Positions 1 to 5,659 of a DNA stretch of 5,659 bases are shown here, in pieces. The notes beneath the pieces were generated by a model. The model had not been told where the DNA came from. It worked only from the letters and a program-made list of their open reading frames with translations, and did not search any database. Numbering within the stretch: position 1 is the first letter of the stretch; every line of letters begins with the position of its first letter. Origin of the DNA: Hyphomicrobiales bacterium (GTDB lineage: Bacteria; Pseudomonadota; Alphaproteobacteria; Rhizobiales; TMED25). Where the stretch lies: positions 1 through 5,659 of the forward strand of contig JADHLM010000067.1 of NCBI GenBank assembly GCA_016780665.1, written 5' to 3'. A program made the position numbers and the translations under genes.

Positions 1-950
1 TGTTATCATGTTTCTCATTGGTTTCATGTAGCTCAAATATTCAAAGATTTGGTGTTACCAACCAAATTCCAATTTTACCTGCCGATACAGCAAACTCAAG
101 CAATAGTTATGTTGGTAATTATTGGATAGTTAAAGATGGGGATACAATAGAATTGATCGCCAAAGAGACTGGAGTTAATGTTAATGACATTATTTACTAT
201 AATTCACTCAAAAGACCATTTATTCTTAATCGTGGTGATAGACTTTTTATTGCAAAAAGAAATGAAATTAACGTAGTACAATCTACTGAAGTTATTAATG
301 AAAACAATAAAGACTTTAAAAATGTTAATATCAGTCCTTACATTGTCAAATATGGCGATACACTTAGTGCGATCGCCAGCAAGTACAACATTAGTGTTTC
401 AAAAATCATTGAAATTAATAATATAAATGATCCTTCAATGATCAGTATAGGTCAAGAAATTATAGTTAACCCGACATCTGGAACTATAAACTCAGAAACT
501 GCAAACTTAATAAACGATAATACTAATTTAGTTAAGAAAATCCAAGATAATAATAGTCCAGAAAATGAAATTATAAAAAACCCAGTTTTCAGATGGCCAA
601 TTTACGGAAGGGTTGTAAGTAATTTCGGTGATGAAACTTATGGTAGGATAAATAATGGCATATATATTTCTGCACCTTTAGGAGCTGAGGTTAGTTCTTC
701 TGAATCTGGGGTAGTAACTTTTGTTGGAAATGACGATTATTTTGGAGAAGTAATAATTATTAAGCATATAAACAACTGGGTATCATCTTACGCACATTTG
801 GATAAGATTGATGTCTCAATTGGGGACAAAATAACGAAGGGTGAAGTGATTGGTTCAGTCGGTGCAACTGGTGTTATAGAAAGTCCATTACTTTATTTTG
901 AACTTCGAAGAGGTACTATTGTTCAAAATCCTTCTGACATTCTTAATTAG
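1..950 (+). CDS. NlpD-like LysM/degenerate LytM (M23-family) lipoprotein, 5' partial
   Basis: Probable outer-membrane lipoprotein that binds peptidoglycan and activates cell-wall amidases, as NlpD does; the role is inferred from the family. The reading frame is open to the left edge. The first in-window start, TTG at 18, is not the real one: this codon is the Leu of a lipobox, Leu-Val-Ser-Cys, with the lipidated Cys at 27-29, preceded by Leu-Ser-Cys-Phe-Ser. Counting residues from that TTG, LysM domains lie at about 35-79 and 108-151, each with an I-V-K-x-G-D-T opening. A low-complexity Asn-rich linker runs to about 190, and a LytM domain covers about 192-305. In the LytM domain the HxxxD ligands are Asn212 and Tyr216, and the HLH motif is Leu-Leu-Tyr (291-293); only His260 in Y-A-H-L remains, so hydrolase activity is unlikely. 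The stop overlaps that of the convergent ATPase gene. A DipM-like or other LytM-family factor is an alternative name. Confidence 0.9.
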   Translation, partial: LSCFSLVSCSSNIQRFGVTNQIPILPADTANSSNSYVGNYWIVKDGDTIELIAKETGVNVNDIIYYNSLKRPFILNRGDRLFIAKRNEINVVQSTEVINENNKDFKNVNISPYIVKYGDTLSAIASKYNISVSKIIEINNINDPSMISIGQEIIVNPTSGTINSETANLINDNTNLVKKIQDNNSPENEIIKNPVFRWPIYGRVVSNFGDETYGRINNGIYISAPLGAEVSSSESGVVTFVGNDDYFGEVIIIKHINNWVSSYAHLDKIDVSIGDKITKGEVIGSVGATGVIESPLLYFELRRGTIVQNPSDILN

Positions 951-1816
951 TATATATTAATTTTATATTTGGCAGCTAAGTCAGTTATGAATTGCCATGC
1001 AACTCTTCCTGATCTTGATCCTCTTCCCGCAGCCCATGCAATTGCACCAGCTATCAATTCATCTTCTTTTGCGGGGATCTTGTAATGTTGTGCATATGCT
1101 AGAATCATAGATAGAAATTGTTCTTGAGAGCAATTATGAAAACCTATCCAAAGACCAAATCTATCTGAGAGCGATACCTTTTCTTCAATAGATTCTGAAG
1201 GGTTAATGGCTGTTGATGTTTCATTTTCAATCATTTCCCTTGCCATTAAGTGCCTTCTATTTGAAGTGGCATAAAAAATAACGTTTTTTGGTCTGCCTTC
1301 AATACCACCCTCTAGTGCTGTCTTGAGTGACTTATAAGTTGTGTCGTCATTGTCAAAGGATAAATCATCACAAAAAACAATAAAATTTTCTTTAGCACTT
1401 TTTTTGAGCTCATTTAATATATCTGGCAGATCTTTTATATCTTCACGGTGGATCTCAATTAAGATTAGTTTGTTTTTTGAAATAGAAGATATTTTTGCGT
1501 GTACGCCCTTGACCAAGGAACTTTTTCCCATACCACGACTGCCCCATAACAATGCATTGTTTGCTGGAAGTGATTTTGAGAAGTTGTTTGTGTTTTCAAA
1601 TAATAAGTCTATATTTTTATCTATACCTTTTAATAATTCAAGCGGTATTGCATTTACATTTTTAACTGGCTTAAAACTTTTGTCCTCGGATCTCCACATA
1701 AATGCATTTGCTACATTCCAATCAACAACCTGTTGAGTTCTTGAAAAGTGACTGTCCAATATTTCTCTGATTTTAGTTAATTCACTAACTAATTTTTCAT
1801 TATTTTTTGTCATCAT
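947..1816 (-). CDS. DUF815-family AAA+ ATPase
   Basis: AAA+ P-loop ATPase of the DUF815 family (289 aa), likely cytoplasmic since no signal peptide or membrane segment is visible. Motifs in order: a helical N-terminal region (1-50); Walker A, G-S-R-G-M-G-K-S (92-99); Walker B, F-I-V-F-C-D-D (145-151); a sensor-1-like A-T-S-N (183-186) followed by R-R-H-L; S-D-R-F-G-L-W (217-223), which probably holds the arginine finger; and a sensor-2-like Arg-rich G-R-G-S-R-S-G-R-V (264-272). All nucleotide-binding residues look intact and the length is normal for the family. Two adjacent ATG codons (1816 and 1813) could start it, and no Shine-Dalgarno sequence is visible before either. The gene is divergent from yajC across 109 bp and convergent with the lipoprotein gene, overlapping it by 4 bp. 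The cellular role and substrate are unknown; the position beside Sec and cell-wall genes hints at an envelope function but does not prove one. Confidence 0.93.
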   Translation of the reverse strand: MMTKNNEKLVSELTKIREILDSHFSRTQQVVDWNVANAFMWRSEDKSFKPVKNVNAIPLELLKGIDKNIDLLFENTNNFSKSLPANNALLWGSRGMGKSSLVKGVHAKISSISKNKLILIEIHREDIKDLPDILNELKKSAKENFIVFCDDLSFDNDDTTYKSLKTALEGGIEGRPKNVIFYATSNRRHLMAREMIENETSTAINPSESIEEKVSLSDRFGLWIGFHNCSQEQFLSMILAYAQHYKIPAKEDELIAGAIAWAAGRGSRSGRVAWQFITDLAAKYKINIY

Positions 1817-1835
1817 GGATAATTATATTTAAAAA

Positions 1836-1863
1836 TTGTTCATTAACCTATATATATTATAAA
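1836..1863 (+). promoter_or_regulatory. Candidate plus-strand promoter for yajC-secD-secF
   Basis: TTGTTC at 1836-1841 and TATAAA at 1858-1863 are 16 bp apart, an acceptable but weak sigma-70-like pair. Transcription would start near 1870, giving a leader of about 56 nt before yajC. Its -10 box overlaps the minus-strand TATAAT at 1856-1861, so the two directions could compete for polymerase. Base composition makes false matches likely. No other gap upstream of the Sec cluster is large enough to hold its main promoter. Confidence 0.3.
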
Positions 1864-1888
1864 GAAAATAATTGAAATAATTTTTCAA
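1856..1888 (-). promoter_or_regulatory. Candidate minus-strand promoter for the DUF815 ATPase gene
   Basis: Read on the minus strand, 1861-1856 is a perfect TATAAT -10 hexamer. The nearest good -35 match, TTGAAA at 1888-1883, is 21 bp away, longer than the usual 16-18, so the -35 assignment is poor. Transcription would begin near 1849 and leave a leader of about 30 nt before the ATG at 1816. Chance -10 matches are common in DNA this AT-rich. The position in the only gap upstream of this gene is the main support. Confidence 0.35.
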
Positions 1889-1889
1889 T
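1871..1889. repeat. Perfect 7-bp inverted repeat in the divergent intergenic region
   Basis: The arms ATTGAAA (1871-1877) and TTTCAAT (1883-1889) are exact reverse complements around a 5-bp spacer, TAATT. The repeat lies between the two divergent genes, just downstream of the plus-strand promoter candidate. It could be the binding site of a dimeric regulator or a small hairpin in the yajC leader. The stem is AT-rich with only one G:C pair, so it would be weak as RNA, and it is not followed by a T-run like that of an intrinsic terminator. Function is unproven. Confidence 0.4.
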
Positions 1890-1925
1890 CTATTTGCACT
1901 TTTTAGATTAAATGAGAGTAATACA

Positions 1926-2225
1926 ATGATTTCAACAGCTTATGCAGCAACACACACAGGTGGTGGAGATGTCTTTCTTCAGCTACTTCCATTCATACTA
2001 ATTTTCTTTATCATCTATTTTTTGATACTTAGACCGCAACAAAAGCGAGTGAAAGCACATAAAGAGATGATTGATAATCTTAAAAAAGGAGATAACGTAA
2101 TTACTCAAGGTGGTTTAATTGGAAAGGTTACAAAAGTGGTCAATGAACAAGAGTTAGAAATTCAAATATCTGATGATGTAAAAGTTAAAGTCATAAAGGG
2201 TATGATATCTGATTTAAAGAAATAG
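1926..2225 (+). CDS. yajC: Sec translocon accessory subunit YajC
   Basis: Small single-span inner-membrane protein (99 aa) that associates with SecD and SecF and with SecYEG in protein export. The N-terminal stretch I-S-T-A-Y-A-A, followed by Gly-rich T-G-G-G-D, resembles alphaproteobacterial YajC openings. A hydrophobic membrane segment spans about residues 18-35. The family signature R-P-Q-Q-K-R follows at 36-41, then K-K-G-D-N-V-I-T-Q-G-G-L-I-G-K-V (53-68), the conserved cytoplasmic YajC domain. Length is typical. ATG at 1926 has a GAGAG Shine-Dalgarno-like sequence at 1914-1918, 7 nt upstream. It is first in the cluster, 24 bp before secD, so it is probably co-transcribed with secD and secF. 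Confidence 0.97.
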   Translation: MISTAYAATHTGGGDVFLQLLPFILIFFIIYFLILRPQQKRVKAHKEMIDNLKKGDNVITQGGLIGKVTKVVNEQELEIQISDDVKVKVIKGMISDLKK

Positions 2226-2249
2226 TCCTTATATAATCTTAATTTTGTT

Positions 2250-3842
2250 ATGTTATATTTTTCAAAATTTAAAGTATTATCTATATTATTTGTTTGCTTA
2301 TTTGGCTTATTTTTCTCACTGCCAAATTTTCTATCAAATTCACAAGTGAATAAATTACCAAGTTTTTTTCCATCTAAACAAGTAAACCTTGGGTTGGATT
2401 TAAGAGGCGGTTCACACTTACTTATAGAGGTGGAGTCATCTGTTCTTGTTGGTGAAAGAATAGATGATTTATACAATGACCTAAGATCTGATTTTAGAAC
2501 AAATAATATAAGTATTAAAAGCATTGATGTTTCAAAAAATGAGATTTTTATTGAGTCTGATAAAAATACTAATATCAATAGTTTAGAAGATATTATTAAT
2601 AGATTATCACAAGATATAACAAGTCAATTTGCAACCATAAAATCACAAGAAGAGATTGATCTCCTTAAAATATCAGATAACAAATATAGGCTAAAATTAT
2701 CTGAAGTTGCTGTCGAGTCACTTAGAAAAAGAGCTGTTGACCAATCAATTGAGATTTTAAGAAGAAGGATTGATGAACTTGGAACTAAAGAACCAACAAT
2801 CCAAAGACAGGGTAAAAGCCGTATAATTATACAAGTTCCTGGTCTGGATGATCCCAATAGATTAAAGGATCTATTGGGTACAACAGCAAAACTTACATTT
2901 CACCTAATGGATCCAAGATCAAATATTGATGATGTATCCCGTTCATCTATTATATTATATTCTCGAGATAATAATGATCTTCCCTACATAGTTGAGAAAC
3001 GTTCTATAATTAGCGGTGAAAATTTGATTGATGCACAGCCAGGTTTTGATCCCCAAACTAATCAACCAATTGTAAATTTTAGATTTGATAGCCAAGGTGC
3101 TAGAAAGTTTGGAAAAGTTACAAGTGATAATGTTGGCAAGCCTTTTGCTATAGTACTTGATAGTGAAGTGATTTCGGCACCAATAATAAATGAACCAATT
3201 CTTGGTGGATCTGGAATGATCTCTGGTGGTTTTTCAGTTCAAGAAGCAAACGATTTATCCATACTGCTTAGATCTGGAGCTTTACCTGCTCCATTGATAA
3301 TTCTCGAAGAAAGAACTGTAGGTCCAGGATTAGGGGCTGACTCTGTAAAGGCAGGACAAATTGCTTCATTGCTTGGTTTGGTTTTCGTTATGATTTATAT
3401 GTTTTTGTCTTATGGTCGATTTGGTCTTTATTCAAATATCTCATTAATAATCAATCTAATGCTTATCTTAGCAGTATTATCTACATTACAAGCTACACTA
3501 ACACTACCTGGCATTGCTGGGATAATATTAACCATAGGTATGGCGGTTGATGCTAATGTGCTAATATTCGAACGCATCAGAGAAGAGTTAGCAAATGGCA
3601 AATCTGTAATTAATTCTATAGATAATGGCTACAAAAGAGCTCTCACGACAATTCTTGATGCGAACATAACCACATTTATAGCTGCAATTATATTATTCCA
3701 ATTAGGATCTGGGCCTATAAAAGGTTTTTCTGTTACTCTGGCAATTGGCATTGTGACATCTGTATTTACAGCTTTCACTCTAACAAGATTTATAGTTGCT
3801 AGATGGATCAGGAAATCAAATCCAAAAATAATATATATATGA
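2250..3842 (+). CDS. secD: Protein translocase subunit SecD
   Basis: Inner-membrane subunit of SecDF, which uses the proton gradient to complete Sec export on the periplasmic side. The 530 aa show a complete protein: first membrane helix at about 9-27; the family motif L-D-L-R-G-G at 49-54 opening the periplasmic P1 domain; R-R-R-I-D-E-L-G (171-178) and V-P-G-L-D-D-P (196-202) within it; P1 head sequences through about 355; then five membrane helices from about 370 to 516. The helix-4 motif containing V-D-A-N-V-L-I-F-E-R-I (433-443) keeps Asp434, equivalent by family knowledge to the proton-relay Asp519 of E. coli SecD. The start fits alphaproteobacterial SecD N-termini, though no Shine-Dalgarno sequence is visible. 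The last codons are an AT dinucleotide run. It lies between yajC and secF in one apparent operon. Confidence 0.98.
   Translation: MLYFSKFKVLSILFVCLFGLFFSLPNFLSNSQVNKLPSFFPSKQVNLGLDLRGGSHLLIEVESSVLVGERIDDLYNDLRSDFRTNNISIKSIDVSKNEIFIESDKNTNINSLEDIINRLSQDITSQFATIKSQEEIDLLKISDNKYRLKLSEVAVESLRKRAVDQSIEILRRRIDELGTKEPTIQRQGKSRIIIQVPGLDDPNRLKDLLGTTAKLTFHLMDPRSNIDDVSRSSIILYSRDNNDLPYIVEKRSIISGENLIDAQPGFDPQTNQPIVNFRFDSQGARKFGKVTSDNVGKPFAIVLDSEVISAPIINEPILGGSGMISGGFSVQEANDLSILLRSGALPAPLIILEERTVGPGLGADSVKAGQIASLLGLVFVMIYMFLSYGRFGLYSNISLIINLMLILAVLSTLQATLTLPGIAGIILTIGMAVDANVLIFERIREELANGKSVINSIDNGYKRALTTILDANITTFIAAIILFQLGSGPIKGFSVTLAIGIVTSVFTAFTLTRFIVARWIRKSNPKIIYI
3831..3840. repeat. (AT)5 dinucleotide tract overlapping the secD stop codon
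   Basis: Five AT units end in the T of the secD TGA stop (3840-3842) and encode the C-terminal Ile-Tyr-Ile of SecD. The tract is short and may simply reflect base composition. Its position matters because gain of one unit puts secD into the secF frame: GAG-AAG-TTT-ATT then leads straight into the secF ATG with no stop. Confidence 0.7.
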
Positions 3843-3846
3843 GAAG
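3841..3846 (+). promoter_or_regulatory. Shine-Dalgarno-like site for secF
   Basis: GAGAAG lies 6 nt before the secF ATG at 3853 and overlaps the last two bases of the secD stop codon. The match to the anti-Shine-Dalgarno sequence is partial but well placed. It supports the chosen secF start and suggests translational coupling with secD. It stands out because secD and the ATPase gene have no visible equivalent. Confidence 0.5.
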
Positions 3847-3852
3847 TTTATT

Positions 3853-4770
3853 ATGTTAAAGCCAATAAAATTCATCAAATTTGATACACACATAAATTTC
3901 TTATCAAAGATGGCTACATTTTTAACCATTTCAATCATGCTTGTTATTTTATCCATAGGGACAATTTTTTTTAAGGGGTTGAACTTTGGAATCGATTTTA
4001 ATGGAGGGACAATAATTGAAGTGCAAAAGATTATTGGTAATGCAGATGTGTCAGAAATGCGGGATCGTTTATCCAGTCTAGATATTGGAAATACTCAATT
4101 ACAAGAATTCGGAAAAGAAACTGATTTGCTAATCAGGGTTGAACAAAACAGTGATCAGGAGGGTAGCCAACAAGCGATCATAAAAAAAATTACTGAAACT
4201 ATTCAATCTGATTATGAGATAAGAAGAATTGAAGTTGTTGGCCCAAAAGTTTCAGGTGAATTGATCCAAAAAGGTATAACAGCAGTCATAGCATCAATTG
4301 TATGTGTGCTTATTTATATTTGGTTCAGATTTGAGTGGCAATTTGGAGTAGGTGCTATAGTTGCCCTAATTCATGACATTTTTATAACAATTGGGGTGTT
4401 CTCTCTGTTTCAACTTGAATTTAATTTATCGATAATAGCAGCACTTCTAACAATTGTTGGGTATTCATTAAATGATACTGTTGTTATTTATGATAGAATT
4501 AGGGAAGAGCTTCGAAAGTATAAGAAGATGCCTATATTAGAGCTTATAAACCAAGCACTTAACCTAACTTTATCAAGAACACTGATGACATCAATAACAA
4601 CACTAATTGCGCTACTCTCATTGTATTTGTTTGGTGGTGAGGTTATAAAAGGTTTTACCTTTGCTATGATTTGGGGTGTATTAATTGGAACGTATTCGTC
4701 AATATTTATTGCCTCACCTGTTCTTATAAAATTGAAAGTAAAAAGAGACTGGTCTAAACAGGATCAATAA
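3853..4770 (+). CDS. secF: Protein translocase subunit SecF
   Basis: Partner of SecD in the proton-driven SecDF complex of the inner membrane (305 aa, usual length). The first membrane helix is at about 21-41, followed by the SecF motif G-I-D-F-N-G-G (46-52), a small periplasmic domain, V-G-P-K-V-S-G-E-L (129-137), and five further helices from about 140 to 294. The proton-relay residues appear intact: Asp208 in V-G-Y-S-L-N-D-T-V-V (202-211) and Arg242 in L-S-R-T-L-M (240-245). Their 34-residue spacing matches Asp213 and Arg247 of E. coli SecF as I recall them. D-R-I-R-E (214-218) is also conserved. The gene starts 10 bp after secD with a plausible ribosome binding site. It ends 12 bp from convergent trmFO, with no GC-rich terminator visible between them. 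Confidence 0.98.
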   Translation: MLKPIKFIKFDTHINFLSKMATFLTISIMLVILSIGTIFFKGLNFGIDFNGGTIIEVQKIIGNADVSEMRDRLSSLDIGNTQLQEFGKETDLLIRVEQNSDQEGSQQAIIKKITETIQSDYEIRRIEVVGPKVSGELIQKGITAVIASIVCVLIYIWFRFEWQFGVGAIVALIHDIFITIGVFSLFQLEFNLSIIAALLTIVGYSLNDTVVIYDRIREELRKYKKMPILELINQALNLTLSRTLMTSITTLIALLSLYLFGGEVIKGFTFAMIWGVLIGTYSSIFIASPVLIKLKVKRDWSKQDQ

Positions 4771-4782
4771 TTTTATTTGAGT

Positions 4783-5659
4783 TCAAAAACTTTTAATCCA
4801 GATCTTAATATCTTCAAGTGCTCTATTTGATAACCTCTCTTTTTTTTGTAAATCACGTATTTTTTTTGGTAATTTTCTTAGGTCTCTAATATCTATTTGA
4901 TCAAATAGACCAAAATTTATATTCATTGGCTGAAAGTTTTTAATTCCATCTTTTCTTGTTATATACGATATTAAACTTCCTATTGCAGATGTTGCTGGTG
5001 GACCATTCTGAGGTTTCCCGTTGATTTTATTGTACATCATTAAAGCGGCAACCAGTCCAATTGATGTTGATTCCACATAGCCCTCGACACCTGTGATTTG
5101 CCCAGCAAATTTAATTCTATCATCTGATAAGAGGCTTAGGTCATTGTTCAATAATAATGGACTATTTATGTATGTATTTCTATGAATCCCACCTAATCTT
5201 GCAAATTTAGCATCTCTAAGACCTGGTATTTTCCTAAAAATTTCAGTTTGGAAGCTATATTTTATCTTTGTTTGGAACCCTACCATATTATATAAATTAC
5301 CTTTAGCATCATCCTGTCTTAACTGGACTACTGCATATGGTTCTTCTCCATTTGCATGTATGTTATTTAATCCAAATGGTTTCATAGGTCCGTGTCTTAA
5401 AGTTTGGGGTCCGCTTACAGCCATTATTTCTATTGGCAAACAAGAGTCAAAGTATGGAGTATCTTTTTCCCAATCATTAAAACTATTTTTTTCAGCATCA
5501 ATCAAATCATTAATAAATATATTATATTGTTCTTCCGTAAGGGGGCAATTGATGTAATCATTTTCAGATCCCGTCGGGCCAATTTTATTATATCTAGATT
5601 GAAACCAAGCCTCAGACATATCAATAGTATCTGTATATATGATTGGAGCTATTGCATCA
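4783..5659 (-). CDS. trmFO: FAD- and folate-dependent tRNA (uracil-54-C5)-methyltransferase TrmFO, 5' partial
   Basis: TrmFO makes 5-methyluridine at tRNA position 54 using methylenetetrahydrofolate and reduced FAD. The gene runs off the right edge. The ATG at 5619 is internal, because the frame stays open to 5658 and reads D-A-I-A-P-I-I-Y-T-D-T-I-D, a conserved TrmFO/GidA-type stretch. About 290 residues are visible; the missing N-terminus should hold the FAD dinucleotide-binding fold. Counting from 5619, motifs are D-Y-I-N-C-P (21-26, with Cys25 at 5545-5547, probably one of the two conserved functional cysteines), T-L-R-H-G-P-M-K-P (73-81), Y-A-V-V-Q-L-R-Q-D (95-103), H-R-N-T-Y-I-N-S-P (146-154), F-A-G-Q-I-T-G-V-E-G-Y-V-E-S (171-184) and F-Q-P-M-N-I-N-F-G-L-F (229-239). 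The Lys-rich C-terminus carries two runs of eight A in coding sense, with the frame intact. It is convergent with secF; its promoter is outside the window. Confidence 0.96.
   Translation of the reverse strand, partial: DAIAPIIYTDTIDMSEAWFQSRYNKIGPTGSENDYINCPLTEEQYNIFINDLIDAEKNSFNDWEKDTPYFDSCLPIEIMAVSGPQTLRHGPMKPFGLNNIHANGEEPYAVVQLRQDDAKGNLYNMVGFQTKIKYSFQTEIFRKIPGLRDAKFARLGGIHRNTYINSPLLLNNDLSLLSDDRIKFAGQITGVEGYVESTSIGLVAALMMYNKINGKPQNGPPATSAIGSLISYITRKDGIKNFQPMNINFGLFDQIDIRDLRKLPKKIRDLQKKERLSNRALEDIKIWIKSF

Noticed and set aside
369..376. GCGATCGC, identical to the core of the cyanobacterial HIP1 palindrome
   Set aside because: I noticed only this one copy, it is inside a coding region, and the gene content is not cyanobacterial.
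1341..1736. 131-codon plus-strand open frame inside the ATPase gene
   Set aside because: It lies wholly antisense to a gene with clear AAA+ motifs, and its translation is Ser/Phe/Leu-rich with no recognisable domain.
1912..1929. Five-codon open frame (Met-Arg-Val-Ile-Gln) whose TGA overlaps the yajC ATG, like a leader peptide
   Set aside because: It has no ribosome binding site, no run of regulatory codons and no attenuator hairpin. The overlap is easily explained by chance, since the Shine-Dalgarno-like GAGAG follows an AT.
2162..2578. 138-codon minus-strand open frame across the yajC-secD junction
   Set aside because: Antisense to two well-supported Sec genes, with no motif and no ribosome binding site.
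2624..2857. 77-codon minus-strand open frame within secD
   Set aside because: Antisense shadow of the conserved SecD P1 region.
4776..4787. Palindrome TTTGA-GT-TCAAA at the secF/trmFO junction as a possible bidirectional terminator
   Set aside because: The loop is only 2 nt and the arms are 5 bp and AT-rich, too weak for an intrinsic terminator. It also overlaps the trmFO stop.
5360..5557. 65-codon plus-strand open frame within trmFO
   Set aside because: Antisense to highly conserved TrmFO motifs; no independent support.
1..5659. Mobile element, CRISPR array, tRNA/rRNA, toxin-antitoxin or defence system
   Set aside because: I saw no transposase, integrase, spaced direct repeats, structured RNA or defence domain. 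Nearly all bases are accounted for by six conserved genes and short gaps.

Overview
The window is AT-rich, tightly packed bacterial DNA whose gene content and order point to an alphaproteobacterium, probably a small-genome or marine-type lineage. The evidence is a YajC with an alphaproteobacterial-style N-terminus, a SecD opening resembling alphaproteobacterial SecD proteins, separate secD and secF genes, and a DUF815 AAA+ ATPase between an NlpD-like LysM/LytM gene and yajC-secD-secF. The assignment comes from recalled protein similarity and synteny, not from a database search.

Layout from left to right: (1) a plus-strand lipoprotein gene, cut by the left edge, with a lipobox, two LysM domains and a LytM/M23 domain that has lost its zinc ligands; (2) a minus-strand DUF815 AAA+ ATPase gene whose stop codon overlaps that of gene 1; (3) a 109-bp divergent intergenic region with possible back-to-back promoters and a perfect 7-bp inverted repeat; (4) the plus-strand cluster yajC-secD-secF, with gaps of 24 and 10 bp; (5) minus-strand trmFO, convergent with secF across 12 bp and cut by the right edge before its N-terminal FAD-binding part.

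The genes fall into three functional groups. YajC, SecD and SecF are the accessory part of the Sec translocon; SecD and SecF use the proton motive force to complete export of proteins across the inner membrane. The lipoprotein is probably an envelope protein that activates cell-wall amidases during division rather than cutting peptidoglycan itself. TrmFO makes 5-methyluridine at position 54 of tRNA. The DUF815 ATPase has intact nucleotide-binding motifs, but I know of no established role for it.

I see no mobile element, CRISPR array, RNA gene, defence cassette or clearly new system. The points most worth following up are the degenerate LytM domain with its lipobox hidden by an apparent TTG start, the DUF815 gene in its Sec/envelope setting, the inverted repeat in the divergent region, and an (AT)5 tract at the secD stop where gain of one unit would fuse secD to secF in frame.
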